Below, piece after piece: positions 25,762 to 35,227 of a DNA stretch of 64,000 nucleotides. The notes below the pieces were generated by a model. The model was not told the DNA's origin. It did no database searches and saw only the letters and a program-made list of their open reading frames with translations. The DNA comes from Calditrichia bacterium. Lineage in GTDB: Bacteria > Calditrichota > Calditrichia > RBG-13-44-9 > J075. Made by a program: the position numbers and the translations under genes. How positions within the stretch are numbered: position 1 is the first letter of the stretch; each line of letters begins with the position of its first letter. The stretch lies in contig JANQRS010000036.1 in assembly GCA_028284445.1 (NCBI GenBank), forward strand, positions 120,599 through 184,598, read 5' to 3'.

Positions 25762-28473
25762 GTGATAGATTTTAGCGGGCGTTTGTTGTGTGTCATTTGT
25801 TGCCTCTCCCTTTCAATTACCTTGTTTGCCGAAGAATTCTTCGTTTCAAGCGCATCGGAAATCTCCTCCACACTAGCGATTGCTCAACCCGGCGATACGC
25901 TGACCATGACCAATGGCCGCTGGACCGATGTCGATATTCGATTTGACGGCAATGGCACAGAAGAGGCACCCATCTTGTTGCGCGCCCAAACGCCCGGGCG
26001 AGTGATTCTTGACGGCTCATCGCAGCTAAGGATCGGTGGCAACTGGATGGTAGTGGATGGCTTATTCTTTACGAATGGCGGATTGGGCGGTGATCACGTT
26101 ATTCGCTTTCGCAATAATTCGTCAGCCAATAACTGCCGCCTCACCAATACGGCGATAGTGGATTACAACCCTGAAAGCATCAATACCCGCTATTTTTGGG
26201 TCTCACTTTACGGCACCAACAACCGCGTTGACCACTGTTATTTCTCCGGCCAAAATCACTCTGGTGTAACAGTTGTTGCCTGGCTGGATGGCATCGAGAC
26301 CAATCATCGAATTGATAACAACGTATTTGCCAATCGTCCGGTAGGACCGTCAAACGGCTGGGAAACCATTCGGATCGGCACCAGCAGCGAATCCGGCACC
26401 AATTCCAAAGTGATTGTCGAAAACAACTACTTTTACAAGTGCGATGGCGAAATTGAGATCATCTCCAATAAGTCTAATGAGAATATCTATCGCTACAATA
26501 CTTTCGAGGAATCCAACGGCCAATTAACCCTGCGACATGGGAAGCGCTGTACTGTGGAAGGGAATTTTTTCCTGGGCAATAATGTCTCCGGTTCCAGTGG
26601 CGTGCGCATTATCGATCGCGACCACGTGGTGATGAACAACTATTTTGAGAATCTTGATGGCAGTGGCTTTCGGGCAGCTTTGTCGATAACCAATGGTGTG
26701 CCCAATAGTCCGCTAAACCGCTACTTCCAGGTGATTAACGCCCGTGTGCTGAATAATACTTTTGTTAACTGCACCAACCCATTTGATATCGGCTCCGGAA
26801 TGGATGCGGAATTATCGCTGCCGCCGCTCGACTGCATCATTGCCAATAACGTCGTGCAGAGCACCGATGGTGATATGATTGATTATACCGATACGCCGAT
26901 CAACATGACCTATGAAGGGAATATCGTATTCGGCGCCCTCTTGGGTATCGATCCCGATTCCGGTCTCATCGAGATTGATCCGCTGCTGACAGTGGACAGC
27001 ACCGGCCTGTTTCGTCCTGATCCGCTGAGCCCGGTTATTGACGCGGCACTCGGTGACTACCCGGAAGTGCTCTTCGATATGGATGGCCAGCCGCGTGATT
27101 CCAGCAAGGATGTTGGCGCTGACGAAGTATCCTCCGAATTAATTACCAATCGGCCGTTGACTGCGGATGATGTCGGGCCGGACTGGTATCCGCTGGTTCA
27201 ACGAATCATCCAGGTGCCGCCGGGGCATAATACCTTGAGTGATTCTTTGGCGAATGCGCTCACGTTTGACATTTTAGAACTTCAGCCGGGTGAGTATACC
27301 CTTGATGAGAAGCTGATCATCAATCAACCCTTGACCTTTCGCAGCAACGACCCGGAAAATCGTCCGGTATTGCGTAACATCAGCACCACTTCCAGCACTC
27401 GTATCATTTTCGAAATCCAGAACGGCGGGAGCCTGACCCTGGAAGGGCTGGAGTTGGACGGGATGGCTGGAACAGATACCCCCGCCAAATATTTGATTCG
27501 CACTGACGATGATCCCTTCGACAGCAAATATGTGCTGAAGGTGGATAACTGCTATTTTCATGATGTGGTCCTCTTTGAAGACGGCAATTTTTTCCGCGCC
27601 TATGCCGGAACCTTTGCCGATAGCATCATTTTCACCAATAGCCTCTTCAAGAATAGCGGCAAGGAAGGCATTCGGCTACGCGACGAAGCAGACGACAGTG
27701 GCGAATTCAATGTCGATATCCTGGAAATTCGCAACTGCACGTTCTGGGAAACCACCAAGGAAGCCGTTTATGTGTATGCGGGGGACAGCGGCCCTTTTAC
27801 TGTTGGTCCGAAAATCACAATCGATCACTGCACCTTCGACAATTGCGGATCCGACGGCTCGCGCATCCTTTACTTACGCGAATGTGATCAGGCAAAAGTA
27901 AAAAACAGCATTTTTAGCAACAGTCCCGGTAACAGTGAGGCGATTATTCTCGCCGGTATTTCTACAACGCTGTCGTATTCGGACACCTTTAATGTTGGCC
28001 CGGTATCGCTCAATAGAAGTGCGGCTTTTGGCGCAGGTATTGTCAGCATCGATCCGGATTATGCAGATCCGGGCAATGGCGACTTTATGCTGCCGGCAGC
28101 ATCGCCGCTGGCGGGGCTTGCCGACGATGGGCAGCCGCTGGGTGACTTGCGCTGGGCGCAGCACCTGCTGGACATCGAAAACGATGCGACAACTGCTATT
28201 CTGCCGGATGGCTTCCTGCTGGAGCAGAACTTCCCCAACCCGTTTAATCCCTCGTCCATAATTCGATTTGGGCTGCCAACTTCGGCCCAAACAAAATTGG
28301 CAATATACAACACCCGTGGACAGCTTGTGCAGATATTGCTGGATGAGTTCCTGGCGCCAAATACCTATGAGGTTACCTGGGAAGCCCGCAATTTGCCGTC
28401 AGGCATTTATTACTATCAGCTGATTGCCGATGGCCAAATGATCGAAACTCGCAAAGCGATTTTATTGAAATAA
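25762..28473 (+). CDS. PL6 alginate lyase with extra beta-helix module and T9SS sorting domain
   Basis: Secreted polysaccharide lyase of family 6 (chondroitinase B/alginate lyase fold). The signal peptide (1-23) ends TLFA. The catalytic lysine K237 (SNKSNENIY) and arginine R258 (LTLRHGKR) are 21 residues apart, as in chondroitinase B and AlyGC. The PL6 domain spans about 25-440. After ADDVGPDWYPLV comes a second beta-helix (about 475-800) related to the module of the upstream tandem protein. The last 90 residues (NFPNPFNPSSIIRF, GIYYYQL) are a T9SS domain. The start is GTG with AGAGG nine bases ahead. A surface endo-lyase acting on alginate is the expected role. Confidence 0.93.
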   Translation: MIDFSGRLLCVICCLSLSITLFAEEFFVSSASEISSTLAIAQPGDTLTMTNGRWTDVDIRFDGNGTEEAPILLRAQTPGRVILDGSSQLRIGGNWMVVDGLFFTNGGLGGDHVIRFRNNSSANNCRLTNTAIVDYNPESINTRYFWVSLYGTNNRVDHCYFSGQNHSGVTVVAWLDGIETNHRIDNNVFANRPVGPSNGWETIRIGTSSESGTNSKVIVENNYFYKCDGEIEIISNKSNENIYRYNTFEESNGQLTLRHGKRCTVEGNFFLGNNVSGSSGVRIIDRDHVVMNNYFENLDGSGFRAALSITNGVPNSPLNRYFQVINARVLNNTFVNCTNPFDIGSGMDAELSLPPLDCIIANNVVQSTDGDMIDYTDTPINMTYEGNIVFGALLGIDPDSGLIEIDPLLTVDSTGLFRPDPLSPVIDAALGDYPEVLFDMDGQPRDSSKDVGADEVSSELITNRPLTADDVGPDWYPLVQRIIQVPPGHNTLSDSLANALTFDILELQPGEYTLDEKLIINQPLTFRSNDPENRPVLRNISTTSSTRIIFEIQNGGSLTLEGLELDGMAGTDTPAKYLIRTDDDPFDSKYVLKVDNCYFHDVVLFEDGNFFRAYAGTFADSIIFTNSLFKNSGKEGIRLRDEADDSGEFNVDILEIRNCTFWETTKEAVYVYAGDSGPFTVGPKITIDHCTFDNCGSDGSRILYLRECDQAKVKNSIFSNSPGNSEAIILAGISTTLSYSDTFNVGPVSLNRSAAFGAGIVSIDPDYADPGNGDFMLPAASPLAGLADDGQPLGDLRWAQHLLDIENDATTAILPDGFLLEQNFPNPFNPSSIIRFGLPTSAQTKLAIYNTRGQLVQILLDEFLAPNTYEVTWEARNLPSGIYYYQLIADGQMIETRKAILLK

Positions 28474-28510
28474 TCCGCCTGTTGATTCAATATTCTGAAG
28501 GAGAATCTGT

Positions 28511-30958
28511 ATGATTCGCAATTGGCGCTTACAGCTACTGACCACTGTTCTGTTCACTGCAGCAGGCCTATCATCGATGCTCTTCGCCGGAGATATCGTT
28601 GTCAAAAACGTCGACGAATTTAAGGAAGCGGTAACCAAGCTGGAACCTGGTGACAATCTCATTCTTGCATCAGGCACCTGGTCAGATGCAGACCTTGTAT
28701 TTACCGGAACGGGCACAAAGGATGCGCCAATCACGCTCAAAGCGGAAGAGCCTGGCAAAGTGATTCTGAATGGGGCTTCCCGACTACGCCTTGGCGGCGA
28801 GCATCTGGTGGTGTCCGGACTGCTCTTTACCGATGGATATACCCCCGGCAGGGCGGTGATCGAATTTCGCAAGGATAGCCGAACCCCGGCGAACAATTCC
28901 CGGGTCACCAATTGCGCGATTGACGACTACAACCAGGCGGATCGCTTTAAGGCCGACTCCTGGGTGTTGATGTATGGCAAGAATAACCGTTTTGACCACA
29001 ACTACCTGGCAAACAAGAAGAATCGCGGCGTAACCCTGGTGGTGATTCTAAACGACCCTATGCATCGAGAAAACAATCATCGCATCGACCACAATCACTT
29101 CGGCTATCGTCCCCGTCTTGGCTCAAATGGCGGTGAGACCTTACGCATCGGCGTGTCGACCTATTCTTTGGAGTCGTCCAATACCATCGTTGAAGAAAAT
29201 CTTTTTGAGCATTGCAACGGCGAGACAGAGGTGGCATCCATTAAGTCTTCCGACAATATTGTGCGCCGCAATACTTTCTGGGAGTGTGAAGGTAGTCTGG
29301 TGAATCGTCACGGCAATCGCAATATGATGCATGACAATTTTTTCATCGGTAATAACAAGCCGGAAACCGGTGGCATTCGCGTGATCAATGAAGGTCATAA
29401 GATCTTCAACAACTATATGTTTGGGCTCAAGGGAGACCGCTTCCGTGCCGCATTTGCCGTAATGAACGGCGTGCCGAATTCGTTGTTGAATCGATATCAC
29501 AAGGCCGAGAATTGTATCATCGCCAATAATACTATTATCGATTGTGACAATGTCGGGTTTGGCGTCGGCTCGGACTTTGAACGAACCGATACACCGAAGA
29601 ATATTCTCTTCGCCAACAATATCATTGCCAATAAGAATCTTAAGAGTGCCTATCACAAGCTGGATGATCTCAGCGGTTTTAGCTTTGCCGGCAATGCCGA
29701 TCACTTGGGGGCGGAATTCAAGCACGAGGGCTTTACGAGCATTGATCCGAAGCTGGAGAAAAATGAACATGGGATTTGGGTGCCAACAAATACTGCCCTT
29801 CGCAGCGCCGCTGTTCGCAAGTTCGATTTTGTCAAGACAGACATTACCGGCAGCGAGCGCCGCGGACAGGTGACTGCCGGCGCTATCGATGTGCAGAATG
29901 GCGCTAAAGTGAAGCCCTGGGCGACGCGTGAGAATACCGGAACTTCCTGGTACAAGCCGGTCAGTCAACGTGTGACTCGCGGTTCCGGCAAAGTTCATCA
30001 AGTTGGGGCTGAAGCCGGTGCGCTGGAAGCCGCAGTTATGGCGGCGAAGCCTGGCGATATTATCGAATTGACAGCCAGTGCAACCTATCCGGTAGAGAAA
30101 ACCATGGTTGTCAAATATCCCTTGGTCATTCGTGCCGCTGAAGGCCTGGCAACTCGACCGAAGCTAAACTATGTAGGCGATTCCCGGCTCTTTTCGTTTA
30201 TCTCTATTGAGAATGGTGGTGAGCTCCTGGTGCGCGGATTGGCATTTGAAGGACATTCCGGTGGCAGCGGGGTGGCTGAAAGCGGCATTAGCACCAGTCG
30301 TAAACCGATGATTGAACACTACAACCTTTTTGTTGAGGACTGCGAGTTTTTTGATTTCCAGGCCTCACGTCACAATGCCTTTCGCGCCTATCCCAGCACG
30401 TTTGCCGATACGGTTTCCTTCAAGAACTGCATTTTTTATGAAATCTCCGGAACGGCCATTGAGCTGGCCGGCGAAAAAGACGACCGCGGCAAGTACAGTG
30501 CGGAATACGTCTTTGTCGAAAATTGTGTATTTCGCAATGTCATGGGTGCAGCTATGGATCTCTATCGTGGCGGCAATGATGAGAGCACCTTTGGTCCGTT
30601 TCTAACTGTGAATAATTGTGTCTTTGATTTTGTAAACAATAAAGAGCAGGGATCTGTTCTGCGCTTGATCGGCGTGCAAAATGCAGATATTCGCAATAGC
30701 ATTTTCTGGAAGAGCGGCAGAGGTGGCCGCTCCATCTGGTTTGAGGAAAGCCGCTGGAATCACGTGCGGGTACATCACTGCAATATCTTTGAATCCGGCA
30801 AAGTCGATGCCTTTTACGATAACGTTGTCGGTGATGGAATGATTGCCGTCAAACCGATTTTTGTGAATGAGGTAAAAATGAATTATCAACTTCAGTCCGG
30901 CAGCAAACTGATCGGTGCCGGGTCTGATGGCGGCAACATTGGCTTAAGAAGGAGATAA
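28511..30958 (+). CDS. PL6 alginate lyase, two-domain, no sorting domain
   Basis: Second PL6 lyase (815 residues), organised like the two-domain alginate lyase AlyGC. The signal peptide ends MLFA. Catalytic K245 (ASIKSSDN) and R266 (VNRHGN) keep the 21-residue spacing. The catalytic beta-helix covers about 27-445. A second beta-helix module (about 495-810) resembles the one in the neighbouring lyase and in the tandem protein. The protein ends at LRRR without any T9SS domain, so it probably stays in the periplasm and works on imported oligomers. GGAG precedes the ATG by seven bases. It lies 37 bases after the first PL6 gene. Confidence 0.93.
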   Translation: MIRNWRLQLLTTVLFTAAGLSSMLFAGDIVVKNVDEFKEAVTKLEPGDNLILASGTWSDADLVFTGTGTKDAPITLKAEEPGKVILNGASRLRLGGEHLVVSGLLFTDGYTPGRAVIEFRKDSRTPANNSRVTNCAIDDYNQADRFKADSWVLMYGKNNRFDHNYLANKKNRGVTLVVILNDPMHRENNHRIDHNHFGYRPRLGSNGGETLRIGVSTYSLESSNTIVEENLFEHCNGETEVASIKSSDNIVRRNTFWECEGSLVNRHGNRNMMHDNFFIGNNKPETGGIRVINEGHKIFNNYMFGLKGDRFRAAFAVMNGVPNSLLNRYHKAENCIIANNTIIDCDNVGFGVGSDFERTDTPKNILFANNIIANKNLKSAYHKLDDLSGFSFAGNADHLGAEFKHEGFTSIDPKLEKNEHGIWVPTNTALRSAAVRKFDFVKTDITGSERRGQVTAGAIDVQNGAKVKPWATRENTGTSWYKPVSQRVTRGSGKVHQVGAEAGALEAAVMAAKPGDIIELTASATYPVEKTMVVKYPLVIRAAEGLATRPKLNYVGDSRLFSFISIENGGELLVRGLAFEGHSGGSGVAESGISTSRKPMIEHYNLFVEDCEFFDFQASRHNAFRAYPSTFADTVSFKNCIFYEISGTAIELAGEKDDRGKYSAEYVFVENCVFRNVMGAAMDLYRGGNDESTFGPFLTVNNCVFDFVNNKEQGSVLRLIGVQNADIRNSIFWKSGRGGRSIWFEESRWNHVRVHHCNIFESGKVDAFYDNVVGDGMIAVKPIFVNEVKMNYQLQSGSKLIGAGSDGGNIGLRRR

Positions 30959-30965
30959 GATCATT
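30949..30965 (+). promoter_or_regulatory. Strong ribosome-binding site followed by ATC/ATT instead of a standard start
   Basis: AAGGAG (30949-30954) overlaps the end of the second PL6 gene. In frame with the third PL6, ATC (30960) lies 5 bases and ATT (30963) lies 8 bases after it. No ATG, GTG or TTG is found at that spacing. The first conventional start in frame is TTG 30993, which has no ribosome-binding site. Confidence 0.5.
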
Positions 30966-30992
30966 CGTAGCGCGGCCGACTTTCTTCATCAA

Positions 30993-32780
30993 TTGCTTCT
31001 CAGGTTGCGAAGCCCTCTGGGCGTTTGCTGTCTGCTTGTATTGGGCCTGATATTGGATGCCCCGCAGGCGAAGGCAGCGCTGATCATCGTTGACACTGCC
31101 GGTGAACTGGAAGATGCCCTTTCCAATCCCCAACCGGGCGACACCATCGAAGTGCTGGACGGTGTTTACGATACCGGCGGCTCGATATCGATTCGAAACA
31201 GCGGTCTCCCAGGCCAGCCGATTATTATACGGGCAAGAAACATTGGCAGCGCTGAACTAACCGGTGACACTTATTTCTCGTTCCGCCAATGTGCCTGGGT
31301 CATCATAGAGGGATTCCTCTTTACGACCCTGGACAATACGGCAATCAAGCTGGAAGCCTGCAATAATATCCGCATTACCCGCAACACCTTTCGGCTGCAG
31401 GAGACTGAGTCATTGAAATGGGTCATTGTTCAGGGGATTTGGAACGATCCCAATGCCTTAAGCCATCACAATCGTATCGACCATAATCTCTTCGAAAACA
31501 AAACCATGGCCGGCAATTGCATTACCATAGACGGCACACCGGATCCAACTTACCTCTCGTCTCAGTACGATCGCATCGATCATAATCATTTCCGCAATAT
31601 CGGTCCCCGCCGTGTAAACGAGATGGAAACCATTCGTATCGGCTGGAGCGAATTGTCTACTTCCAGCGGCTTTACGGTCGTGGAGTTTAATCTATTCGAG
31701 GACTGTGATGGCGATCCGGAAATCATTTCCGTGAAGACCAATGACGATACCTTGCGGCACAACACCTTTCGGCGCAGCCAGGGCACCTTGTCACTGCGTC
31801 ATGGAAATCGCTCGGTTGTTGATGGCAACTATTTCTTTGGAGAAGGGAAGTCCGGTACCGGCGGCGTGCGTCTCTACGGCGATGATCATCAAATCACAAA
31901 CAATTATTTTGAAGGCCTGACCGGCACCCGCTGGGATGCGCCGATTACCCTGACGAATGGCGACTACGACGGTGGCGGCAATCTGACCCGCCATTTCCGC
32001 ATCAATCGCGCCTTGATTTCCCATAACACCCTGGTGAACAACGCTCATCATATCGAAATTGGATTTACCAACAATGGCAACTACACCCGTCCACCGCGAG
32101 ATGTTGTTGTTAGCGGGAATCTGATTTGGGGTAAGGAAAATGATCTGGTTGATATCATCACCGATCCGGTGAACATAACCTGGCAACATAATATCATGTT
32201 CCCGGACAGTGCGGCGTCCCTGGGCATCTCCGTTGCGGATTCGCAAATCTCTGTTGTTGATCCCTTTCTGGAACGTGTTGATGGCATCTACCGGCTTACC
32301 AGTGAAAGCCCGGCAATTGATACCTGGCCGGCACTTGCCACGACACCTCTAAACGATATCGATGGGCAGCTTCGCAACGAATTCCCCGATGTCGGTGCAG
32401 ATGAATATATCAGCGGACCGATCCTTTTTGCGCCCCTTGACTCAGCGGACGTTGGGCCTTTTGCCGGTGATATCATTACCGGTCTGGATGATCGCCCATC
32501 TGCATCAGTTCCCGCGGCATTTACAGTGTTGCAAAATTATCCGAATCCCTTTAATCCTCAGACTACTATCAGTTATCAACTTCAAATAGCAGCAAGAGTT
32601 GGTTTACAGGTGTTCGATATTGGCGGGCGCTTGATTGATGAGGTCGGCGCTGAGGACAAAACAGCTGGTGAACACCACATCGTGTGGAATGCAGCCGAAG
32701 TTGGTTCCGGCGTGTATTTTTACAGATTGACAGTCGATCAACATACTTCAAAGACCCGCAAAATGGTGGTGTTGAAATGA
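30993..32780 (+). CDS. PL6 alginate lyase with T9SS sorting domain
   Basis: Third PL6 lyase (595 residues from TTG). Catalytic K248 (SVKTNDDT) and R269 (SLRHGNRS) are again 21 residues apart. A signal peptide rich in Leu ends APQAKA. The catalytic domain is followed by the linker SADVGPFAGD and then directly by a T9SS domain (NYPNPFNPQTTISYQL, GVYFYRL), without the second beta-helix found in its two neighbours. TTG 30993 is the first conventional start but lacks a ribosome-binding site; AAGGAG at 30949 is correctly placed for ATC 30960 or ATT 30963, which would add 10-11 residues. Its stop overlaps the next gene's start (ATGA). Probably acts at the cell surface. Confidence 0.9.
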   Translation: MLLRLRSPLGVCCLLVLGLILDAPQAKAALIIVDTAGELEDALSNPQPGDTIEVLDGVYDTGGSISIRNSGLPGQPIIIRARNIGSAELTGDTYFSFRQCAWVIIEGFLFTTLDNTAIKLEACNNIRITRNTFRLQETESLKWVIVQGIWNDPNALSHHNRIDHNLFENKTMAGNCITIDGTPDPTYLSSQYDRIDHNHFRNIGPRRVNEMETIRIGWSELSTSSGFTVVEFNLFEDCDGDPEIISVKTNDDTLRHNTFRRSQGTLSLRHGNRSVVDGNYFFGEGKSGTGGVRLYGDDHQITNNYFEGLTGTRWDAPITLTNGDYDGGGNLTRHFRINRALISHNTLVNNAHHIEIGFTNNGNYTRPPRDVVVSGNLIWGKENDLVDIITDPVNITWQHNIMFPDSAASLGISVADSQISVVDPFLERVDGIYRLTSESPAIDTWPALATTPLNDIDGQLRNEFPDVGADEYISGPILFAPLDSADVGPFAGDIITGLDDRPSASVPAAFTVLQNYPNPFNPQTTISYQLQIAARVGLQVFDIGGRLIDEVGAEDKTAGEHHIVWNAAEVGSGVYFYRLTVDQHTSKTRKMVVLK

Positions 32781-34708
32781 GGACTGTTAATACAAAAACG
32801 ACTTTGCGCAATTATCTCCTGAGCCTTAGCATTCTGATTCTTTCGTTTGCCAATGGCGCCTGGGCACAATCGTGGCAGTCGGCCCTCGTGCAGGTGAACG
32901 CCGATGGCAGCCTCAGTTATGCGGTCGACAGCCTCGGTAATCGCATTCCGGATTTCAGCTACGCCGGATATCGCAATAGTAATGAGCCAATCCCGGATAT
33001 TTCAGTTGTGACAACCCTCCAGCCAATTGTGGGAGACAATACCTCGCATATTCAGTCTGCCATTGCAGCTTTGTCTGCCATGCCGGTCGACAGCAATGGC
33101 TTCCGCGGCGCGGTGTTGCTGGAAGCCGGAGAATACGAGATTCAGGGCACGGTGCGGGTAAATGTCGATGGCGTTGTGCTGCGAGGCGTTGGCGACGGCA
33201 GCGATCCTGCCAATAATACCATATTGAGAGCTGTTGGTAATGTGCCGGATCAGCGAGATGTGCTGGTGGCCGGCGGTGGTGGACAAACGCTATGGGCAGA
33301 TAGTATTGCCGGCAGTCGGCAATATATCACCACTGATACTGTCCGGGTTAGTGAGCGAAGTTTTGAAGTTGCCGATGCCAGTGGTTTCACGGTTGGGGAC
33401 AACATCATTCTTTACCACCCCTGTACGGAATCCTGGTTGGAGAGTATTGATTATGGCGGTACTTTTTCAGATGACCCGAATGCGACGGCAGCGGATATTC
33501 CCTGGGAGGTTGATAGCCAGCCAATCGTTTATAACCGCTACATTGAAGCGATTGATGGCAACCGCATCACCTTGGATGTGCCTGTTTACAGTACGCTGAT
33601 TCGCAGTCTGTCGCCATCATATATATACATTTATCGCAAGCTGTTTGTCCGCAAAAATATCGGGGTGGAAGATCTTCGTATTGATATTGAAACCGCCGGT
33701 GGCGAAGATGAGGCCCATGCTTGGTCGGGCATCTATGTTGTTGGCGTGGAAGACGCTTGGGTGCGAAACTGCACTATTTTGCATTTTGGTCTTTCCGGGG
33801 TATATACAAACACCGCCACACGGATTACGGTGCAAAACTGCCGGGCATTGGATCCGGTGTCGCTGATAGAAGGTGGGCGACGCTATAATTTCAATGCCTA
33901 TAACGCATCACAGCAGGTGCTTTTCGAAGGCTGTCATGCCAGCAATGGCCGCCATCATTATATGTCAAATGGTACCAGCTGGACCTCCGGGATTGTCTTC
34001 CTTGATTGCACCTCTGAAGGGGCTTACGCGGCCAGCGAGGGCCATCGCCGGTGGAGTCAGGCCTTGCTCTATGATAATTTTCGTGAGCTGGATGGCCCGC
34101 GAAGCGGCTTCAATAGAAGACGTATTGGCCTGTATAATCGCGGATACTTCGGTACCAGCCATGGCTGGTCCGCCATTCATTCGGTTGCCTGGAACTGTGA
34201 TGTGAACGGCGCAGAAATTCACGTCCAAAAACCGCCGGGCGGGCAAAATTATGCTATTGGCTGTCAGGGAACGGTTACCGGAGATCGCCCGCCGTGTTCG
34301 TTTAGCGTGCCCGCGGGGCATATTGAAGGCAGCAATTTAAGCGACTTAAATCCAGGCTCCCTTTTTAAGGCACAGCTTCTGGCGCGTAACGGGCAACTGG
34401 TCGGAATTGATGACTTAGCGGAATATGATGAATCCGTCATAAATTCTGCGCAGCTATCGCAAAATTATCCAAACCCGTTCAACCCGCAAACACAAATTCG
34501 AATTCGCCTGAATAAAAAGGCAGCGGTTAGCCTGAGTATCTATGATCTCAGGGGCGCCCTGGTTGAAGAGTTGTTAAAGAGTCGCCTCTCGAGCGGCGAG
34601 CATACGATTATCTGGCAGCCGGAGGATGTAGTCAGCGGTATCTATTTCTATAGCCTGCGCGTAAACAACCGAGCGCCAATCACAAAAAAAATGGTCTATC
34701 TTCGTTGA
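32777..34708 (+). CDS. Secreted pectin-lyase-fold protein of unassigned family with T9SS domain
   Basis: Secreted 643-residue protein. The start is ATG 32777, overlapping the stop of the third PL6 gene by four bases. The signal peptide ends GAWA. After PDFSYAGYRNS comes a pectate-lyase-superfamily beta-helix (GAVLLEAGEYEIQGTVRV, VVLRGVGDG, then WVRNCTILHFGLSGVY). Residues around 350-540 are rich in His, Arg and Tyr (GRHHYMSNGTSW, EGHRRWSQALLYD) and may form the active cleft. The C-terminus (NYPNPFNPQTQIRI) is a T9SS domain. It does not fit PL6 and I cannot assign a CAZy family. Its place suggests an alginate- or uronan-active enzyme. It shares PDFS(Y/F)AGY with the gene at 35228. Confidence 0.82.
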   Translation: MRTVNTKTTLRNYLLSLSILILSFANGAWAQSWQSALVQVNADGSLSYAVDSLGNRIPDFSYAGYRNSNEPIPDISVVTTLQPIVGDNTSHIQSAIAALSAMPVDSNGFRGAVLLEAGEYEIQGTVRVNVDGVVLRGVGDGSDPANNTILRAVGNVPDQRDVLVAGGGGQTLWADSIAGSRQYITTDTVRVSERSFEVADASGFTVGDNIILYHPCTESWLESIDYGGTFSDDPNATAADIPWEVDSQPIVYNRYIEAIDGNRITLDVPVYSTLIRSLSPSYIYIYRKLFVRKNIGVEDLRIDIETAGGEDEAHAWSGIYVVGVEDAWVRNCTILHFGLSGVYTNTATRITVQNCRALDPVSLIEGGRRYNFNAYNASQQVLFEGCHASNGRHHYMSNGTSWTSGIVFLDCTSEGAYAASEGHRRWSQALLYDNFRELDGPRSGFNRRRIGLYNRGYFGTSHGWSAIHSVAWNCDVNGAEIHVQKPPGGQNYAIGCQGTVTGDRPPCSFSVPAGHIEGSNLSDLNPGSLFKAQLLARNGQLVGIDDLAEYDESVINSAQLSQNYPNPFNPQTQIRIRLNKKAAVSLSIYDLRGALVEELLKSRLSSGEHTIIWQPEDVVSGIYFYSLRVNNRAPITKKMVYLR

Positions 34709-34814
34709 TACGAACTGGATAATGTTTGAATTTTAAGGACAGGCAGTGTGCCGGGTTAGGGGAGATCCTGTAAACGGGTGATATGGTGTATCATATGGAC
34801 AAAGGAGAACATAA

Positions 34815-35168
34815 ATGACTGAATCGGATGTCTTTATCAAAAGTGACAATGTGGAACTGGAAGATCTTGGCGGCGGAATTACGCGCAAAATCCTGGGCTA
34901 CAACTCGGACTTGATGATGGTGCGGGTCTTCTTCAAAAAAGGTGCTGTAGGCGTCGCACATCAGCACCCTCATCGTCAGGTAAGCTATGTTGAAAAAGGC
35001 AAATTTGAAGTTCATATTGATGGTAAGAAGCAAATTTTAGGTGTTGGCGACAGTTTCTTCGTGCCTCGCGATTTGATGCACGGCTGCACGGCGCTTGAAG
35101 ACGGTTGTCTGCTGGACGTCTTTACGCCAATTCGAGAAGAATTCGTGGCGTCGAAAAACGGCAGCTGA
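34815..35168 (+). CDS. kdgF: Cupin KdgF, conversion of unsaturated uronate to linear ketouronate
   Basis: Small single-domain cupin (117 residues) that speeds ring opening of 4,5-unsaturated monouronates released by alginate and pectin lyases. The metal ligands of KdgF are visible: H49, H51 and Q55 in HQHPHRQ, and H89 in LMHG; D101 in LLDVF matches the catalytic aspartate. There is no signal peptide, so it is cytoplasmic. AAGGAG stands seven bases before the ATG. It sits between two beta-helix genes in the alginate locus, linking lyase products to the DEH reductase. Confidence 0.9.
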   Translation: MTESDVFIKSDNVELEDLGGGITRKILGYNSDLMMVRVFFKKGAVGVAHQHPHRQVSYVEKGKFEVHIDGKKQILGVGDSFFVPRDLMHGCTALEDGCLLDVFTPIREEFVASKNGS

Positions 35169-35227
35169 CGGTGACATTCGTTTGCGCTCGCCAAACCTGA
35201 CAGAACATTAATTTCCTGGAGCCATCC

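Noticed and set aside
29141..30001. 286-codon minus-strand open frame inside the second PL6 gene
   Set aside because: It is fully antisense to a well-supported PL6 domain, has no recognisable motif and no ribosome-binding site. The frame 15727-16458 inside the TonB receptor gene was rejected for the same reason.
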